64,000 nt of DNA, from NCBI RefSeq assembly GCF_017353175.1, contig NZ_JAFMYW010000002.1, forward strand, positions 1,054,001 through 1,118,000, read 5' to 3'. Source of the stretch: Fibrella forsythiae (GTDB taxonomy: Bacteria; Bacteroidota; Bacteroidia; Cytophagales; Spirosomataceae). The position numbers were made by a program, and so were the translations under genes. Positions 33,374-42,461 of the stretch are shown here, one piece after another; the first letter of the stretch is position 1; each line of letters begins with the position of its first letter. The notes beneath the pieces are model-generated. The model saw nothing but the letters and a program-made list of their open reading frames with translations, had not been told where the DNA came from and ran no database searches.

Positions 33374-34675
33374 CTATTTATATTGCTTGCCGTCTTTCAT
33401 GACAAACCGGACGGTTTGCAGGGTCTTGATATTCTGAATGGGGTTTTCGTCAACGGCAATGATGTCGGCGAACTTACCTGCCTCGATCGAACCAATCTGG
33501 GTATCCATGCCCAGCAGTTTGGCGTTGGTCATCAGGGCGGAGCGAATGGCTTCAACGGGTGGCATGCCCGCCTCCACCATGTATTCAAATTCCTTGGCGT
33601 TGTAGCCATGAATATACACGCCCGCATCGGTGCCGAAAGCGATGTTTACACCCGCTTTGTACGCTTTTGCGAAGGTGGCCTGAATTTTTGGGCCAACAGC
33701 CAGCGCTTTGGGCGTAACCAAGGCTGTGTAATAGCCGAACATTCTGGCTGAGTCGGCCACGGTTTTACCAGCAATAATGGTAGGTACGTAGTAGGTGCCC
33801 ATCTTCTTGCAGATGGCAATGGCCTCGTCGTCCATGTATGTGCCGTGTTCGATGGTCTGAACGCCAGCGCGGGCAGCCCGTTTAATGCCTTCAGCACCGT
33901 GGGCGTGGGCCGCAACAGCAAACCCGTAATCTTTGGCGGCTTCCACAATAGCGCGGGCCTCTTCTTCGGTGAACTGCGGGCCAGACCCGTCTTTGGCGTT
34001 ACTCAGTACGCCACCGGTTGCCGTTATCTTGATCAGGTCGGAACCGTCTTTATACCGCTGACGAACCGCCTTCCGGGCTTCATCGGGGCTATTGATCACG
34101 CCCTCTTCCGGGCCCGGGTCACCCATCAGGTCTTTCCGGTAGCCGTTGGTTGGATCAGCGTGGCCACCCGTGGTGGCGATGGATTTACCCGCTGTCATGA
34201 TACGTGGCCCGTCTACCAGGCCCCGGTTCACCGCATTGCGCAGGGACACGTTCACGCCAGTGCCGCCGAGGTCACGTACGGTGGTGAACCCCGCCATCAG
34301 CGTTGTTTTGGCATATTTTGCTGCCTGAAAAGCCACATCAGGTACGTTCTGTGTGAACCGGTCAACGATGCCGCCCCGCCGGGTTTCAGTTTCCAGGTGA
34401 ACGTGCATATCAATCAGGCCCGGTAGTACAGTCTTGCTTTTCAGGTCGATTACCCGATCCTGTGCAGCAGGAGTTGTGTATCCACGCTGAATGGCGGCAA
34501 TTTTATTGCCTTCCACCACAATGGTCATTTCGCGTTGCAGATCATTGCCGGTGCCGGCGAATAGGTTGCCGCAATGAAGCAGGGTACGTGATGGCGCCGT
34601 TGCGGCGGGTTGAGCCAATAGGGGAGACGTGCCAAGGCAAAGCCCGAGTAGTAAGGACAAGTAGTGACGGTTCAT
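33374..34675 (-). CDS. secreted metal-dependent amidohydrolase (imidazolonepropionase/prolidase-like)
   Basis: The product has 433 residues from MNRHYLSLLLG; seven further residues upstream are not needed. A signal peptide ends near LLAQ. The zinc-site motifs are GLIDMHVHLE (HxH), a lysine in DLIKITATGG, HAHGAEGIKRA, VQTIEHGTYMDDEAI and FGTDAGVY. This is the Xaa-Pro dipeptidase-like/imidazolonepropionase-like group common in secreted Bacteroidota proteins. The substrate is unknown, and peptide or amide bonds are the likely target. Glu- and Asp-rich active residues are all present, so it should be active. Confidence 0.9.
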   Translation of the reverse strand: MNRHYLSLLLGLCLGTSPLLAQPAATAPSRTLLHCGNLFAGTGNDLQREMTIVVEGNKIAAIQRGYTTPAAQDRVIDLKSKTVLPGLIDMHVHLETETRRGGIVDRFTQNVPDVAFQAAKYAKTTLMAGFTTVRDLGGTGVNVSLRNAVNRGLVDGPRIMTAGKSIATTGGHADPTNGYRKDLMGDPGPEEGVINSPDEARKAVRQRYKDGSDLIKITATGGVLSNAKDGSGPQFTEEEARAIVEAAKDYGFAVAAHAHGAEGIKRAARAGVQTIEHGTYMDDEAIAICKKMGTYYVPTIIAGKTVADSARMFGYYTALVTPKALAVGPKIQATFAKAYKAGVNIAFGTDAGVYIHGYNAKEFEYMVEAGMPPVEAIRSALMTNAKLLGMDTQIGSIEAGKFADIIAVDENPIQNIKTLQTVRFVMKDGKQYK

Positions 34676-34694
34676 GAAGTAGACCTGAGGATAC

Positions 34695-34724
34695 AAAAAA
34701 ACCGCAACCCAAACAGGTTACGGC
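34695..34724 (-). terminator. intrinsic terminator after small lipoprotein
   Basis: On the minus strand CCGTAACC pairs with GGTTGCGG (one mismatch) around a 6-base loop, followed by a run of eight T. It lies about 30 bp after the lipoprotein stop. Confidence 0.75.
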
Positions 34725-34755
34725 CTTGAAGATAGGTAAATCAACAGGGATTTTC

Positions 34756-35190
34756 CTACAGTTTTGTTACGTCAATAACTGCCTGCGTTGCCGCCGAAGA
34801 TGGCTGGTTGACTGTAGGATACGGTGTAACGTCGCGCAGGATTACTTTGTACGTGGCACCCGAAAGAACTACACCAGTTGAATCTGATTTTCGCTGAGCA
34901 CCATTCGTTACATCCGGGCCGAGTACCAGACGTACCTGTTTCTGATCAGTGTCTTTCGACAGGGTTGCTTTTACAACCGCGTTGCCTGCCCAGATACAGA
35001 CTAAGCCCTCCGGGCAACGGCTATCAGTAAGGGAATCGACGCGAACGGTAACATCATTCTGTAGGCGGGCCGACTGGTAGGCACGGAGCGCTACGCGGTT
35101 GGTGGGGGTAGCATCCGACGTTTTACAGGCATATGCCAAGGGGACTGCTGCGAAAAGAAAAGCGGCGATCGATTTCTGCGAGTAAGTCAT
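34756..35190 (-). CDS. small lipoprotein with CPEGLVCIWAG motif
   Basis: The product has 144 residues. The lipobox LAYAC (about residues 18-22) predicts a lipid-anchored protein. The mature part has the recurrent Bacteroidota motif DSRCPEGLVCIWAGNAVVKATLS (Cys-Pro-...-Cys-x-Trp-x-Gly), in which two cysteines probably pair. It ends in strand-rich sequence (ATYKVILRDVTPYP). I know similar small proteins as hypothetical, with no settled function. It lies alone between terminators. Confidence 0.75.
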   Translation of the reverse strand: MTYSQKSIAAFLFAAVPLAYACKTSDATPTNRVALRAYQSARLQNDVTVRVDSLTDSRCPEGLVCIWAGNAVVKATLSKDTDQKQVRLVLGPDVTNGAQRKSDSTGVVLSGATYKVILRDVTPYPTVNQPSSAATQAVIDVTKL

Positions 35191-35209
35191 AACACAATCG
35201 GTTTAGCAC

Positions 35210-35254
35210 TAAAAAAGCGTAGCCGATACGGCCGTTGGCTGCATTGGCTACGCT
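35210..35254 (-). terminator. 9-bp hairpin with T-run after DUF4920 gene
   Basis: On the minus strand AGCGTAGCC pairs with GGCTACGCT around a 21-base loop, then a T-run follows. It lies about 45 bp after the DUF4920 stop. Confidence 0.7.
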
Positions 35255-35296
35255 ATCTATGACCCATGCCGCTGATCGGCCGTTGGAACAGCGCGT

Positions 35297-35746
35297 TTAT
35301 TTTTTAACAATTACACCGTCAGCTACGAAGGTGAGGGCTTTCTCCGGCTCGGTAATTTTGGCAATTTCTTCCTTGCTTTTGCCAGCATCTTCGGCGTAAT
35401 GACGCAGTTCGTCTACAGGCGTAACGCTCTGGATAGCCGTACCCTGCATGACAACCGTTTTGCCAACAATATCTTTCGGAACAAAGAAACCGTAGTCTTT
35501 GAATGATACCCGCATCGTCTGACCATCGGTGGTGTTTACCTTCATCCAGCAGCCCTTTACTTTGCAGACAGACTCAACGGTACCTTCCACTTTGGCCGGC
35601 ATCTCTTTTTTGTTCGCCATGGTGGTGGCTAACTGGGCAGCTGGAACGGCACCCTTCTCGGTGATTTTTTTGCCGTGAAACGAGTCCTGGGCCGAAGCGC
35701 CAATTGTTAAGCCCAGTACAAGGGCCAGTATAGCAACGAGTTTCAT
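35297..35746 (-). CDS. secreted DUF4920 protein
   Basis: The product has 149 residues with a signal peptide ending near GASAQD. The DUF4920 part carries GKKITEKGAVPAAQL, VEGTVESVCKVKGCWMKVNTTDG (two cysteines) and MRVSFKDYGFFVPKDIVGKTVVMQGTA. The pattern CxxxGCWM suggests a metal or redox site in an OB-like fold, but no activity is established. It is probably periplasmic. Its minus-strand terminator is at 35210. Confidence 0.88.
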   Translation of the reverse strand: MKLVAILALVLGLTIGASAQDSFHGKKITEKGAVPAAQLATTMANKKEMPAKVEGTVESVCKVKGCWMKVNTTDGQTMRVSFKDYGFFVPKDIVGKTVVMQGTAIQSVTPVDELRHYAEDAGKSKEEIAKITEPEKALTFVADGVIVKK

Positions 35747-35859
35747 ACGAGTTGTGTGTTTTAGTAGTACAAAGATAGTGTGCCAATTGCCAAGTTTCAG
35801 GTGTCAAGTGCTTTGCTTCTCGTCGACAGGGTATGTCAGTGGAGCCCTTGACACTCGCT

Positions 35860-38800
35860 TTATTCCAGCACCTCGATCCAGCCTTTGCATTGAGAGCCTC
35901 CGGGTGTGATAAGCAGGTAAAAATAGGTGCCGTGGGCCACTTTTCGGCCCCAGTCGTTGGCGTAGTTGCTGGATTGGAACAGCAGCTTGCCCCAGCGGTT
36001 ATAAATGTCGAGTTTGGCTCCGGGGAAACCAACATCGAAGACGTCGTTTTTGCCGTCTTCATTGGCCGTAATCATGTTGGGGATCTGGCTGAAATCTTCG
36101 TAGATAATGGGGTACTTGAGCGAAATGGCACAGTCGTTTTTCATCGCCGTTACCGTAATCTCATACGTACCTGATCGCGGGTAGCGGTAATTCTCGGGCA
36201 CGCGGGTACGAAGCGTATCACCATCGCCCATCACCCATAGAAACTGGTTAGCGCCCACGGTCGAGTTTATAAAGGTGAGTCGGGTAGGTTTGCCGCAGTC
36301 GGGTGTGGCCTCAACGCTGATGTTGGGTTTGAACGAATTATCGGCGCTGACGGTGACGGTGCGGTTTACCGAGCAACCATATTCGTTGGTAATGGATACG
36401 CTGTAGGTTGTGCTTGCCTTTGCTGCCACCAGAATACTGGCCGACGTTGGATTGGCCAACCCGGCCGCTGGTGACCATAGGTACGTTACACCACCCTGAG
36501 CGGTAAGCGAAACGGGTCGGTCGGCGCAAAGAGCCGTGTCTTTACTGACGCGGAAATCGGCCGGATTTACCCGGATAACCTGCTGTGTGGAGTCTACCAG
36601 TTTGCAGTTAAGCGGATTATAAGCCCGTAGCCGAACAATGTACTCGCCGGGTTTATCGAATGTGTATACCGTAGCGAGCGCGTTGGTCGATTGCACTTTG
36701 CCAACTATCTGCCATTCGTAGCGCCGCCCGCCAATACTGGTGTTCTGGAAAGTAAGAGTCAGTGGCGCGCAGCCTTCGGTTACGTTTTTCTTAGTGCCCA
36801 GGTACGTGTCGAAGGTGGCTTTCAGTTTATCCGTATCGAATTTGAAGGCAATGTTATTGCAACTGGTATTACCCCGTGTTTTCGACCAGGCGGTGGCAGT
36901 AGCTGGAAACAGGTTGGTTCGACAGCTACAGGCCGCGTGGTAAATGGTACCGTCTTTGTCGAATCGGCATGTACCTCCGTCTACGTGGTCACCGTCGGAA
37001 ACTGCGTCGGCGGCTGTTCGGGTATCGCCCATGAACGTACCGTAAAGCAACGACTTTGCGCCCCGTTCCAGTACGCCAATCCAGAAGTTACTGGCGCTGG
37101 TAACGGGCTGATAAGCGTCTGGCGTAACGGGCAAACCAGCGGTGGTACTAAACGCATTGTAGCCATTTCGCTGGTTGACGGTGCCACCCCATCCCGCCAG
37201 GTAAATATTGCCGCATGCATTGACCAGAAAGGCCGTGGGGGCAATATCCGGGCCTGTTATTGAGCCGTTTGCCTGCAACGCCCGCCCCGTACCGATCACG
37301 GTTGAAAAGACAGTTTTGCTGAGATCGGGCGAAAGGGCGTGGATGAATTGGCCGCTTCTGGCATTCGTATACACGTTGGCTGACACCGGGTAAAGCCCCC
37401 TGGTTAGGCCAAGCACATGCGGCGAGTTATCGGGTCCGATATCAACAAGATCGGCCACATCGGAGAACGACGTACCCAGGTACGTTAGGGCCGTGATTTT
37501 CCCTTCGGTCAGGCGGGCCAGGTAACCGTCGTTTAAGCCCGCCAATTGCGGTTGAAAGCTGCCCGCTGTTCCCAGATTGGTGCTGTATGAAGAGCCACAC
37601 ACATAGAGCGTGCCATCGGGTGACAGGCGTAGTCCGTGGGCTTCATCCACACTGTTTCCTGCAATTCGGGAAGCCCATCGAAGCTGCGTCAGGTCGGCCG
37701 AAAGTCGGCAAACTACACCATCTGAAAATCCGTTAAGTTTGGAGCCGTCTGTCACGGGAAAATCGGCTGACAGCGACGTGCTGGCTACATACACATCATC
37801 AGTAGGACCAACGATCACTTCACCCCGAAACTCATCTGAATAATTGCGAACGTAAGCTGATAGCTGGGCCTGAGGTGGTACATACAGATTTAAACCATCA
37901 TTATCTGAGCCGCCTAGTAAGGTGCTGCCAATGAGCGATTTGCCATCTGTAGCGAGGCGCGAGATGAACAAGTCGCTGGCCAGGGTGTAATCGAGATAGC
38001 CGCCATATACGGACGTTCCGCCACCCCGAACAGACGTAAGGCCCCGTTGAAAAGCCCCCGCGGTGGTTGGAAAGGTAGGAGACGCGGTACTTCCCATGAT
38101 GATCAGTTCACCTTTGCTGTTCACTACGGCACTATGCGGGAGATCTGCACCACTACCGCCCAGGTTCACGGCATAAAGCAGGCGCGATCCATCGGGCGAA
38201 AATTTCATGATACCCACGTCGGTTTGCCCGGCATAATCAACCTGGAATGCGCCGGTTGTTGCCGGAAAACCAGATCCCCAAACCGATCCGGCTGCATAGG
38301 TGTTGCCTTCCTGGTCATAAGTGGCGGTGTGCCCAAAGTTATCGGCGCGTGAGCCAGAAAATGTCGTGAATACCAGTTCCGGATCGATCGTTAGCGCCTG
38401 GGTCTTGTCGTATCCCTTCGGGAAGTCAAACCGGGCAACTGGCCCATCAAGTATCCACCGTGTTGGCACTTCCGTAGCCTTCTCGGCCTGAGTGACGAAG
38501 CTGTAGGGCGCATTTTCCCGGAACTCATTCACTGATGTTTTGATGATCAGTCGGTTATCGGTGAGCGATAGCTGATCGGCCCCCGCGTAGGCAAGCTGGA
38601 TCCTGGCCGGATCGGCGCCGGGCTGCACCACGAACTCGTATTTCAGTGTCTGGTAATACGCGTAAATGCGCAGATGGATGCCGGGATAGACATCGTGATA
38701 AATCACTTCAGGAAATCCACGTACGCCACCTGCCCAACGCGATGGATCATTGCCGGTAAAATAGCTGAACGACGTACCTACCGGGTTGATCCCGTCTACG

Positions 38801-39138
38801 CGACCTGTGCCAGTTCGATTGAGCAGCGAAACGGAAACGCCGTGTGCTCGTATGCTTGGCGAAATCGGATCTGTAGCGGTTGGGGCGGTATGACGACGGG
38901 CAGTTTCGCGGGTATCGTAAAAGACGTAATGAAGGCCGCTCCGTTTGAGAAACAGAAAACCACCCGGCAGGTCGGCGCGGAATAGGATATCGCCTGCCCA
39001 CTGCCCGTTGTTCTCTACGAAAACGATGCCCGGCGTGGAGTCGCCCGGCGAATCCACGCCGGGTGCAAAGCCGCCAGGAACGGCAGAACAGGTCAGGTAC
39101 GTTAGAAATAGAAGTATCGATGTCAGAACAAAGCGCAT
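35860..39138 (-). CDS. giant secreted protein: DUF7948, SBBP repeats, PKD and T9SS type-B tail
   Basis: The product has 1092 residues. A signal peptide is followed by a DUF7948 N-terminal domain (FVENNGQWAGDILFRADLPGGFLFL) to about 240. Next are SBBP beta-propeller repeats (FGHTATYDQEGNTYAAGSVWGSGFPAT and similar) to about 800. Then come PKD-like domains (CAPLTLTFQNTSIGGRRYEWQI and CGKPTRLTFINSTVGANQFLWVMGDGD). The C-terminus is a gliding-motility-associated sorting domain (NVFDVGFPGAKLDIYNRWGKLLFQSSNYANDW...GTYFYLLI). It should be exported by T9SS and held at the cell surface. Adhesion or gliding is a guess from the architecture. Confidence 0.92.
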   Translation of the reverse strand: MRFVLTSILLFLTYLTCSAVPGGFAPGVDSPGDSTPGIVFVENNGQWAGDILFRADLPGGFLFLKRSGLHYVFYDTRETARRHTAPTATDPISPSIRAHGVSVSLLNRTGTGRVDGINPVGTSFSYFTGNDPSRWAGGVRGFPEVIYHDVYPGIHLRIYAYYQTLKYEFVVQPGADPARIQLAYAGADQLSLTDNRLIIKTSVNEFRENAPYSFVTQAEKATEVPTRWILDGPVARFDFPKGYDKTQALTIDPELVFTTFSGSRADNFGHTATYDQEGNTYAAGSVWGSGFPATTGAFQVDYAGQTDVGIMKFSPDGSRLLYAVNLGGSGADLPHSAVVNSKGELIIMGSTASPTFPTTAGAFQRGLTSVRGGGTSVYGGYLDYTLASDLFISRLATDGKSLIGSTLLGGSDNDGLNLYVPPQAQLSAYVRNYSDEFRGEVIVGPTDDVYVASTSLSADFPVTDGSKLNGFSDGVVCRLSADLTQLRWASRIAGNSVDEAHGLRLSPDGTLYVCGSSYSTNLGTAGSFQPQLAGLNDGYLARLTEGKITALTYLGTSFSDVADLVDIGPDNSPHVLGLTRGLYPVSANVYTNARSGQFIHALSPDLSKTVFSTVIGTGRALQANGSITGPDIAPTAFLVNACGNIYLAGWGGTVNQRNGYNAFSTTAGLPVTPDAYQPVTSASNFWIGVLERGAKSLLYGTFMGDTRTAADAVSDGDHVDGGTCRFDKDGTIYHAACSCRTNLFPATATAWSKTRGNTSCNNIAFKFDTDKLKATFDTYLGTKKNVTEGCAPLTLTFQNTSIGGRRYEWQIVGKVQSTNALATVYTFDKPGEYIVRLRAYNPLNCKLVDSTQQVIRVNPADFRVSKDTALCADRPVSLTAQGGVTYLWSPAAGLANPTSASILVAAKASTTYSVSITNEYGCSVNRTVTVSADNSFKPNISVEATPDCGKPTRLTFINSTVGANQFLWVMGDGDTLRTRVPENYRYPRSGTYEITVTAMKNDCAISLKYPIIYEDFSQIPNMITANEDGKNDVFDVGFPGAKLDIYNRWGKLLFQSSNYANDWGRKVAHGTYFYLLITPGGSQCKGWIEVLE

Positions 39139-39322
39139 GGGGCAGGGTAGGGTATAGCCTTATCTAAAGCTACAAAAATTATTCCGAGCCTTGTTATCTG
39201 TTCGCTTTTCAGGCAGATAACCTCATGTGCCGGTCCACAGCCTTTCTGATGAATACTACGCCACTGGGATTTACGTTGCTAGCCGTTACGTATTCAGCCT
39301 ACGCGCAGGCAAGTGCATCGAA

Positions 39323-40039
39323 TTACTGCTTCCACTGCATCACGTCGATCACGTTCGGGCAGAAATCGTATTCGGAGGGTTGGTTAGAGCCAATGAGCAG
39401 CACAACCGGTGGCGTTGTGGCGGGAGCGATTAACCGGGTAACGTGGTCGTGGTACCAGGCCGCCCCCTGCCGGTCGAGGTTCGAGGTAGGCTCGTCGAGG
39501 AGGACGATACTGGCTTCTGAGAAGAATGCCAGCCCCAGTTTGACGCGCTGCTTCATGCCCGACGAGAAAAATTTGATCTCTTTGTTGCGGGCGTGGGTCA
39601 ACTGCATTTGTTCGATCAACTCCAGCGGCTCGGCTCCGTTGCGGAAGGGCTTGAAGCGGCGATGAAAATCGAGCAACTCAAGAAGCGTTAGTTCTTCGAT
39701 GAGTTCAAGGTACGGAGCGGCCAGTACAATCTGCCTGTACCAGTCCTCGTCATCGATTGGTTGTTCATTGCGCAGGTACGTTAGCTTACCTGCCGATGAC
39801 GGCTGCATACCTGCCAGCACTTGAAGGAGCGTTGATTTTCCGCTCCCGTTTGGCCCAACAAAGGTGTAACTGTTGCCCGCTGACAGGGTCAGATCAACAC
39901 CTCGGAAAATCCATTCCCGACGGTATTTCTTCCCGATTTGTTCAGCTACTAACGTGAGGTTTGCCGTTTTCAGTTTGCCGCTTTCAGTTGCTTCGCTAAG
40001 TGGTAACGCAGTCAGCAAGCAGCGCAACTGAAAACTCAA
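39323..40039 (-). CDS. ABC transporter ATP-binding protein (start uncertain)
   Basis: The open frame gives 238 residues. Clear ABC sequence begins near residue 28 (LTLVAEQIGKKYRREWIFRGVDL), with Walker A FVGPNGSGKSTLLQ, signature FSSGMKQRVKLGL and Walker B IVLLDEPTSNLD. The signature is atypical (FSSGM instead of LSGGQ), as in some export-type subunits. The first 27 codons are inside a repeat element and contain only TTG codons as possible starts; no ATG or GTG fits. It is the last gene of the lpx operon, so a role in envelope lipid export is possible but unproven. The partner permease is outside the window. Confidence 0.75.
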   Translation of the reverse strand: MSFQLRCLLTALPLSEATESGKLKTANLTLVAEQIGKKYRREWIFRGVDLTLSAGNSYTFVGPNGSGKSTLLQVLAGMQPSSAGKLTYLRNEQPIDDEDWYRQIVLAAPYLELIEELTLLELLDFHRRFKPFRNGAEPLELIEQMQLTHARNKEIKFFSSGMKQRVKLGLAFFSEASIVLLDEPTSNLDRQGAAWYHDHVTRLIAPATTPPVVLLIGSNQPSEYDFCPNVIDVMQWKQ

Positions 40040-40062
40040 GACTGCAAACTGAAAACTGTGAC
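39958..40062. repeat. lpx-operon intergenic element, copy A
   Basis: This 105-bp gap between lpxA and the ABC core has interrupted inverted repeats. TTTCAGTTGC (left) faces GCAACTGAAA (right), and TTTTCAGTTTGC faces GCAAACTGAAAA further out. It is related to the elements at 40855-40961 and 42357-42461. Confidence 0.7.
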
Positions 40063-40854
40063 TTATTCGCCGCTTCCGCCGCCGGGACCTTTCATGATGC
40101 CGCGCTCTGAGTTGCGGATGAAATTCAGTACTTCGTCGCGTTCGGCGGTGGCCGGAATATCGAGTTCGATGCGGTTCATGGCTTCGGCGTTGTTGAAGCC
40201 ACGCAGGAACACGTACCTGTAAATCTCCTGAATCTCGTTGATCTGTTCGTTACTATAACCACGGCGACGCAGGCCAATTGAATTGATACCGGCGTATGAC
40301 AGTGGTTCGCGGGCGGCTTTTGTGAAGGGCGGCACATCTTTCCGAACCAGCGAGCCACCCGACACCATGGCGTGCGGCCCAACCTTCACGAACTGATGTA
40401 CCGAGCTTGACCCGCCAATGATGGCCCAATCGCCCATATGCACGTGGCCGCCCATCTGTACGTTGTTCACGATAATACAGTGATCACCGATCCGGCAGTC
40501 GTGGGCAACGTGCGCGTAGGCCATAATGAGGCAATTGGCTCCGATTTCGGTGCGCCAGTGCTCTTCTGTTCCCCGGCTGATGGTTGCGTACTCACGAATG
40601 GTGGTATTGTCGCCGATGATGGCCTGCGTTACCTCTCCGTTGAACTTGAGATCCTGAGGTACGCCGGCAATGACGGCACCAGAATAGATTTTGCAGTTTC
40701 GACCAATACGAGAACCCGAATTGATCACCGCATGGGAGCCAATCCAGGTGCCTTCCTTGATTTCAACGTCCTTATGGATAATGGCGAAAGGCTCAATTAC
40801 CACATTCTGAGCAATCTTGGCTTCAGGATGGACGTAGGCTAATGGTTGAATCAT
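40063..40854 (-). CDS. lpxA: LpxA, acyl-ACP:UDP-GlcNAc O-acyltransferase
   Basis: The product has 263 residues and catalyses the first step of lipid A synthesis. The left-handed beta-helix hexapeptide repeats run from about residue 5 to 190 (AKIAQNVVIEPFAIIHKDVEI and so on). The catalytic histidine lies in IMAYAHVAHDCRIGDH (about residue 122), and GLRRRGYSNEQINEIQEIYR marks the C-terminal helical domain. The length is normal. It lies between lpxC-fabZ and the ABC gene in the leftward operon, separated from each by a palindromic element of about 105 bp. Confidence 0.96.
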   Translation of the reverse strand: MIQPLAYVHPEAKIAQNVVIEPFAIIHKDVEIKEGTWIGSHAVINSGSRIGRNCKIYSGAVIAGVPQDLKFNGEVTQAIIGDNTTIREYATISRGTEEHWRTEIGANCLIMAYAHVAHDCRIGDHCIIVNNVQMGGHVHMGDWAIIGGSSSVHQFVKVGPHAMVSGGSLVRKDVPPFTKAAREPLSYAGINSIGLRRRGYSNEQINEIQEIYRYVFLRGFNNAEAMNRIELDIPATAERDEVLNFIRNSERGIMKGPGGGSGE

Positions 40855-40961
40855 TATGAATATTGTTTACTGTCTACTGTCCTCTGTTTACTGTTGCTCC
40901 GCTTGCTCAGATACGTTCAGGTAAGCAGCGCAACAGTAAACAGTAAACGGCAAACAGCAAA
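40855..40961. repeat. lpx-operon intergenic element, copy B
   Basis: This 107-bp gap between lpxC-fabZ and lpxA has GTTTACTGTTGC facing GCAACAGTAAAC across about 37 bp, flanked by more GTTTACTG/GCAAACAG units. The right half (AAGCAGCGCAAC) is shared with copy A. Confidence 0.7.
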
Positions 40962-42356
40962 CTATTTTTTCTTGACTAAACTGGCGATCATATCAGCTTC
41001 GCAGACCAGGTTGTTGTTCACATACCCACGTCCCTGCATTTTCACAATTCCGCGCTTCATGGGTGAGCTGAACTCACAACGGAAGATTACGGTATCTCCG
41101 GGCAATACGTTGCGACGGAAGCGGCAATTCTCGATACCGATCAGGTAAGGCCAGTAATTCTCGGGATCAGGAACGGTGCTCAATACCAGAATACCGCCTG
41201 TTTGCGCCATGGCTTCCAACTGCAATACGCCGGGCATGACCGGATTGCCCGGAAAATGGCCCGGGAAGTAAGGCTCGTTCATAGTCACGTTCTTGATGCC
41301 AACCACGCTGCTCTCGTCAAGGGCAACGATTTTGTCGATCATCTGGAACGGATACCGGTGGGGCAGTAACTGCGTGATGCGGTTAATGTCGAGAACAGGC
41401 GGTTGCCTGGGATCGTACTGAGGTACCTGATTCTGGGCATTCTTTTGAATCAGGCCCTTAATTTTCTTGGCAAACGCCACATTGGCGGCGTGGCCCGGGC
41501 GTGCTGCCAGAATCTGTGCTTTGATTGGGCGGCCAATCAGCGCCAGATCGCCAATCATATCGAGCAGCTTGTGGCGAGCCATCTCGTTGGGGTAATGCAG
41601 TTGCAGGTTATTCAGGATACCCGCCTGTTTATTCACCCCCACCCGCGGTTTATTCAGCAATTCGGCCAGGTGGTCGAGTTCGCCCTCGTCAACATCACGG
41701 TCAACGATAACGATGGCATTGCTCAGGTCGCCGCCTTTGATCAGGTTCTGCTTATAAAGCGCTTCCAGCTCATGCAGAAAGACAAACGTGCGGCACGAGG
41801 CAATTTCCTGCGAAAACAGGGTCAGGTCGTTCAACGACGCATGCTGGCTGTTGATAACCTGCGAGTTATAGTCGACCATCACTGTGAGGCGATAATCGTT
41901 GAGCGGAAGGGCAGCTATTTCGATATCCTTCTCAGGATTCCGGTGGTGCACAAACTCCGTGATTTCGAAATACTTCCGATCGGCGTTTTGTTCTTCGATT
42001 CCTGCAAACTGAAGTGCTTCGACAAACTTGATCGACGAGCCATCCATGATGGGGGGCTCCGGCCCATCGAGCTGAATCAGGGCATTGTCGATCTGCAGGC
42101 CAACAAGCGCAGCCAGCGTATGTTCGACCGTGTGGATACGAGCGCCGTTCTGCTCAAGCGTAGTCCCGCGCGACAGATCGACAACGAAATCAACGTCGGC
42201 ATCAACGGTTGGCTGGCCGGGCAGGTCGATACGCTGGAATTTATAGCCATGGTTGGCGGGCGCAGGCATGAACGTCATAGTAGCCGATACGCCCGTGTGC
42301 AACCCTACACCCGATACCGAAACGGCTTTCTGAATGGTTTGCTGTTTAATATTCAT
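40962..42356 (-). CDS. lpxC/fabZ: bifunctional LpxC deacetylase/FabZ dehydratase
   Basis: The product has 464 residues, a fusion found in Bacteroidota. Residues 1 to about 305 are Lpx[18 protein letters not shown], the zinc-site [13 protein letters not shown], and [29 protein letters not shown] with the catalytic residues. Residues about 325-464 are Fab[17 protein letters not shown] and [28 protein letters not shown] with the active-site His and Glu. LpxC makes the committed step of lipid A; FabZ makes unsaturated acyl-ACP for fatty acids. The fusion couples acyl supply and use. Palindromic elements flank the gene on both sides. Confidence 0.96.
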   Translation of the reverse strand: MNIKQQTIQKAVSVSGVGLHTGVSATMTFMPAPANHGYKFQRIDLPGQPTVDADVDFVVDLSRGTTLEQNGARIHTVEHTLAALVGLQIDNALIQLDGPEPPIMDGSSIKFVEALQFAGIEEQNADRKYFEITEFVHHRNPEKDIEIAALPLNDYRLTVMVDYNSQVINSQHASLNDLTLFSQEIASCRTFVFLHELEALYKQNLIKGGDLSNAIVIVDRDVDEGELDHLAELLNKPRVGVNKQAGILNNLQLHYPNEMARHKLLDMIGDLALIGRPIKAQILAARPGHAANVAFAKKIKGLIQKNAQNQVPQYDPRQPPVLDINRITQLLPHRYPFQMIDKIVALDESSVVGIKNVTMNEPYFPGHFPGNPVMPGVLQLEAMAQTGGILVLSTVPDPENYWPYLIGIENCRFRRNVLPGDTVIFRCEFSSPMKRGIVKMQGRGYVNNNLVCEADMIASLVKKK

Positions 42357-42461
42357 CGTAAACTGTTTGCTGTTTTCTGTTTGCTGCCTGCTGTTACGTT
42401 GCTATATAATATACTGGTTGAATAGCGTAGCAACAGAAGACAGAAGCCGGAAAACAGTAAA
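42357..42461. repeat. lpx-operon intergenic element, copy C
   Basis: This 105-bp gap between lpxD and lpxC-fabZ carries repeated ACTGTTTGCTGTTTTCTG-type units facing GCAACAG and GAAAACAGTAAAC. The central loop is AT-rich (TATAATATA). Confidence 0.65.

Noticed and set aside
36691-37263. Open frame of 190 codons opposite the giant T9SS protein
   Set aside because: Antisense shadow of a well-supported gene, with Cys/Arg-rich, low-pattern sequence.
41403-42425. Open frame of 340 codons on the plus strand, opposite lpxC-fabZ
   Set aside because: It lies fully opposite a clear, conserved gene; its translation has no domain pattern and mirrors the codon bias of the real gene.
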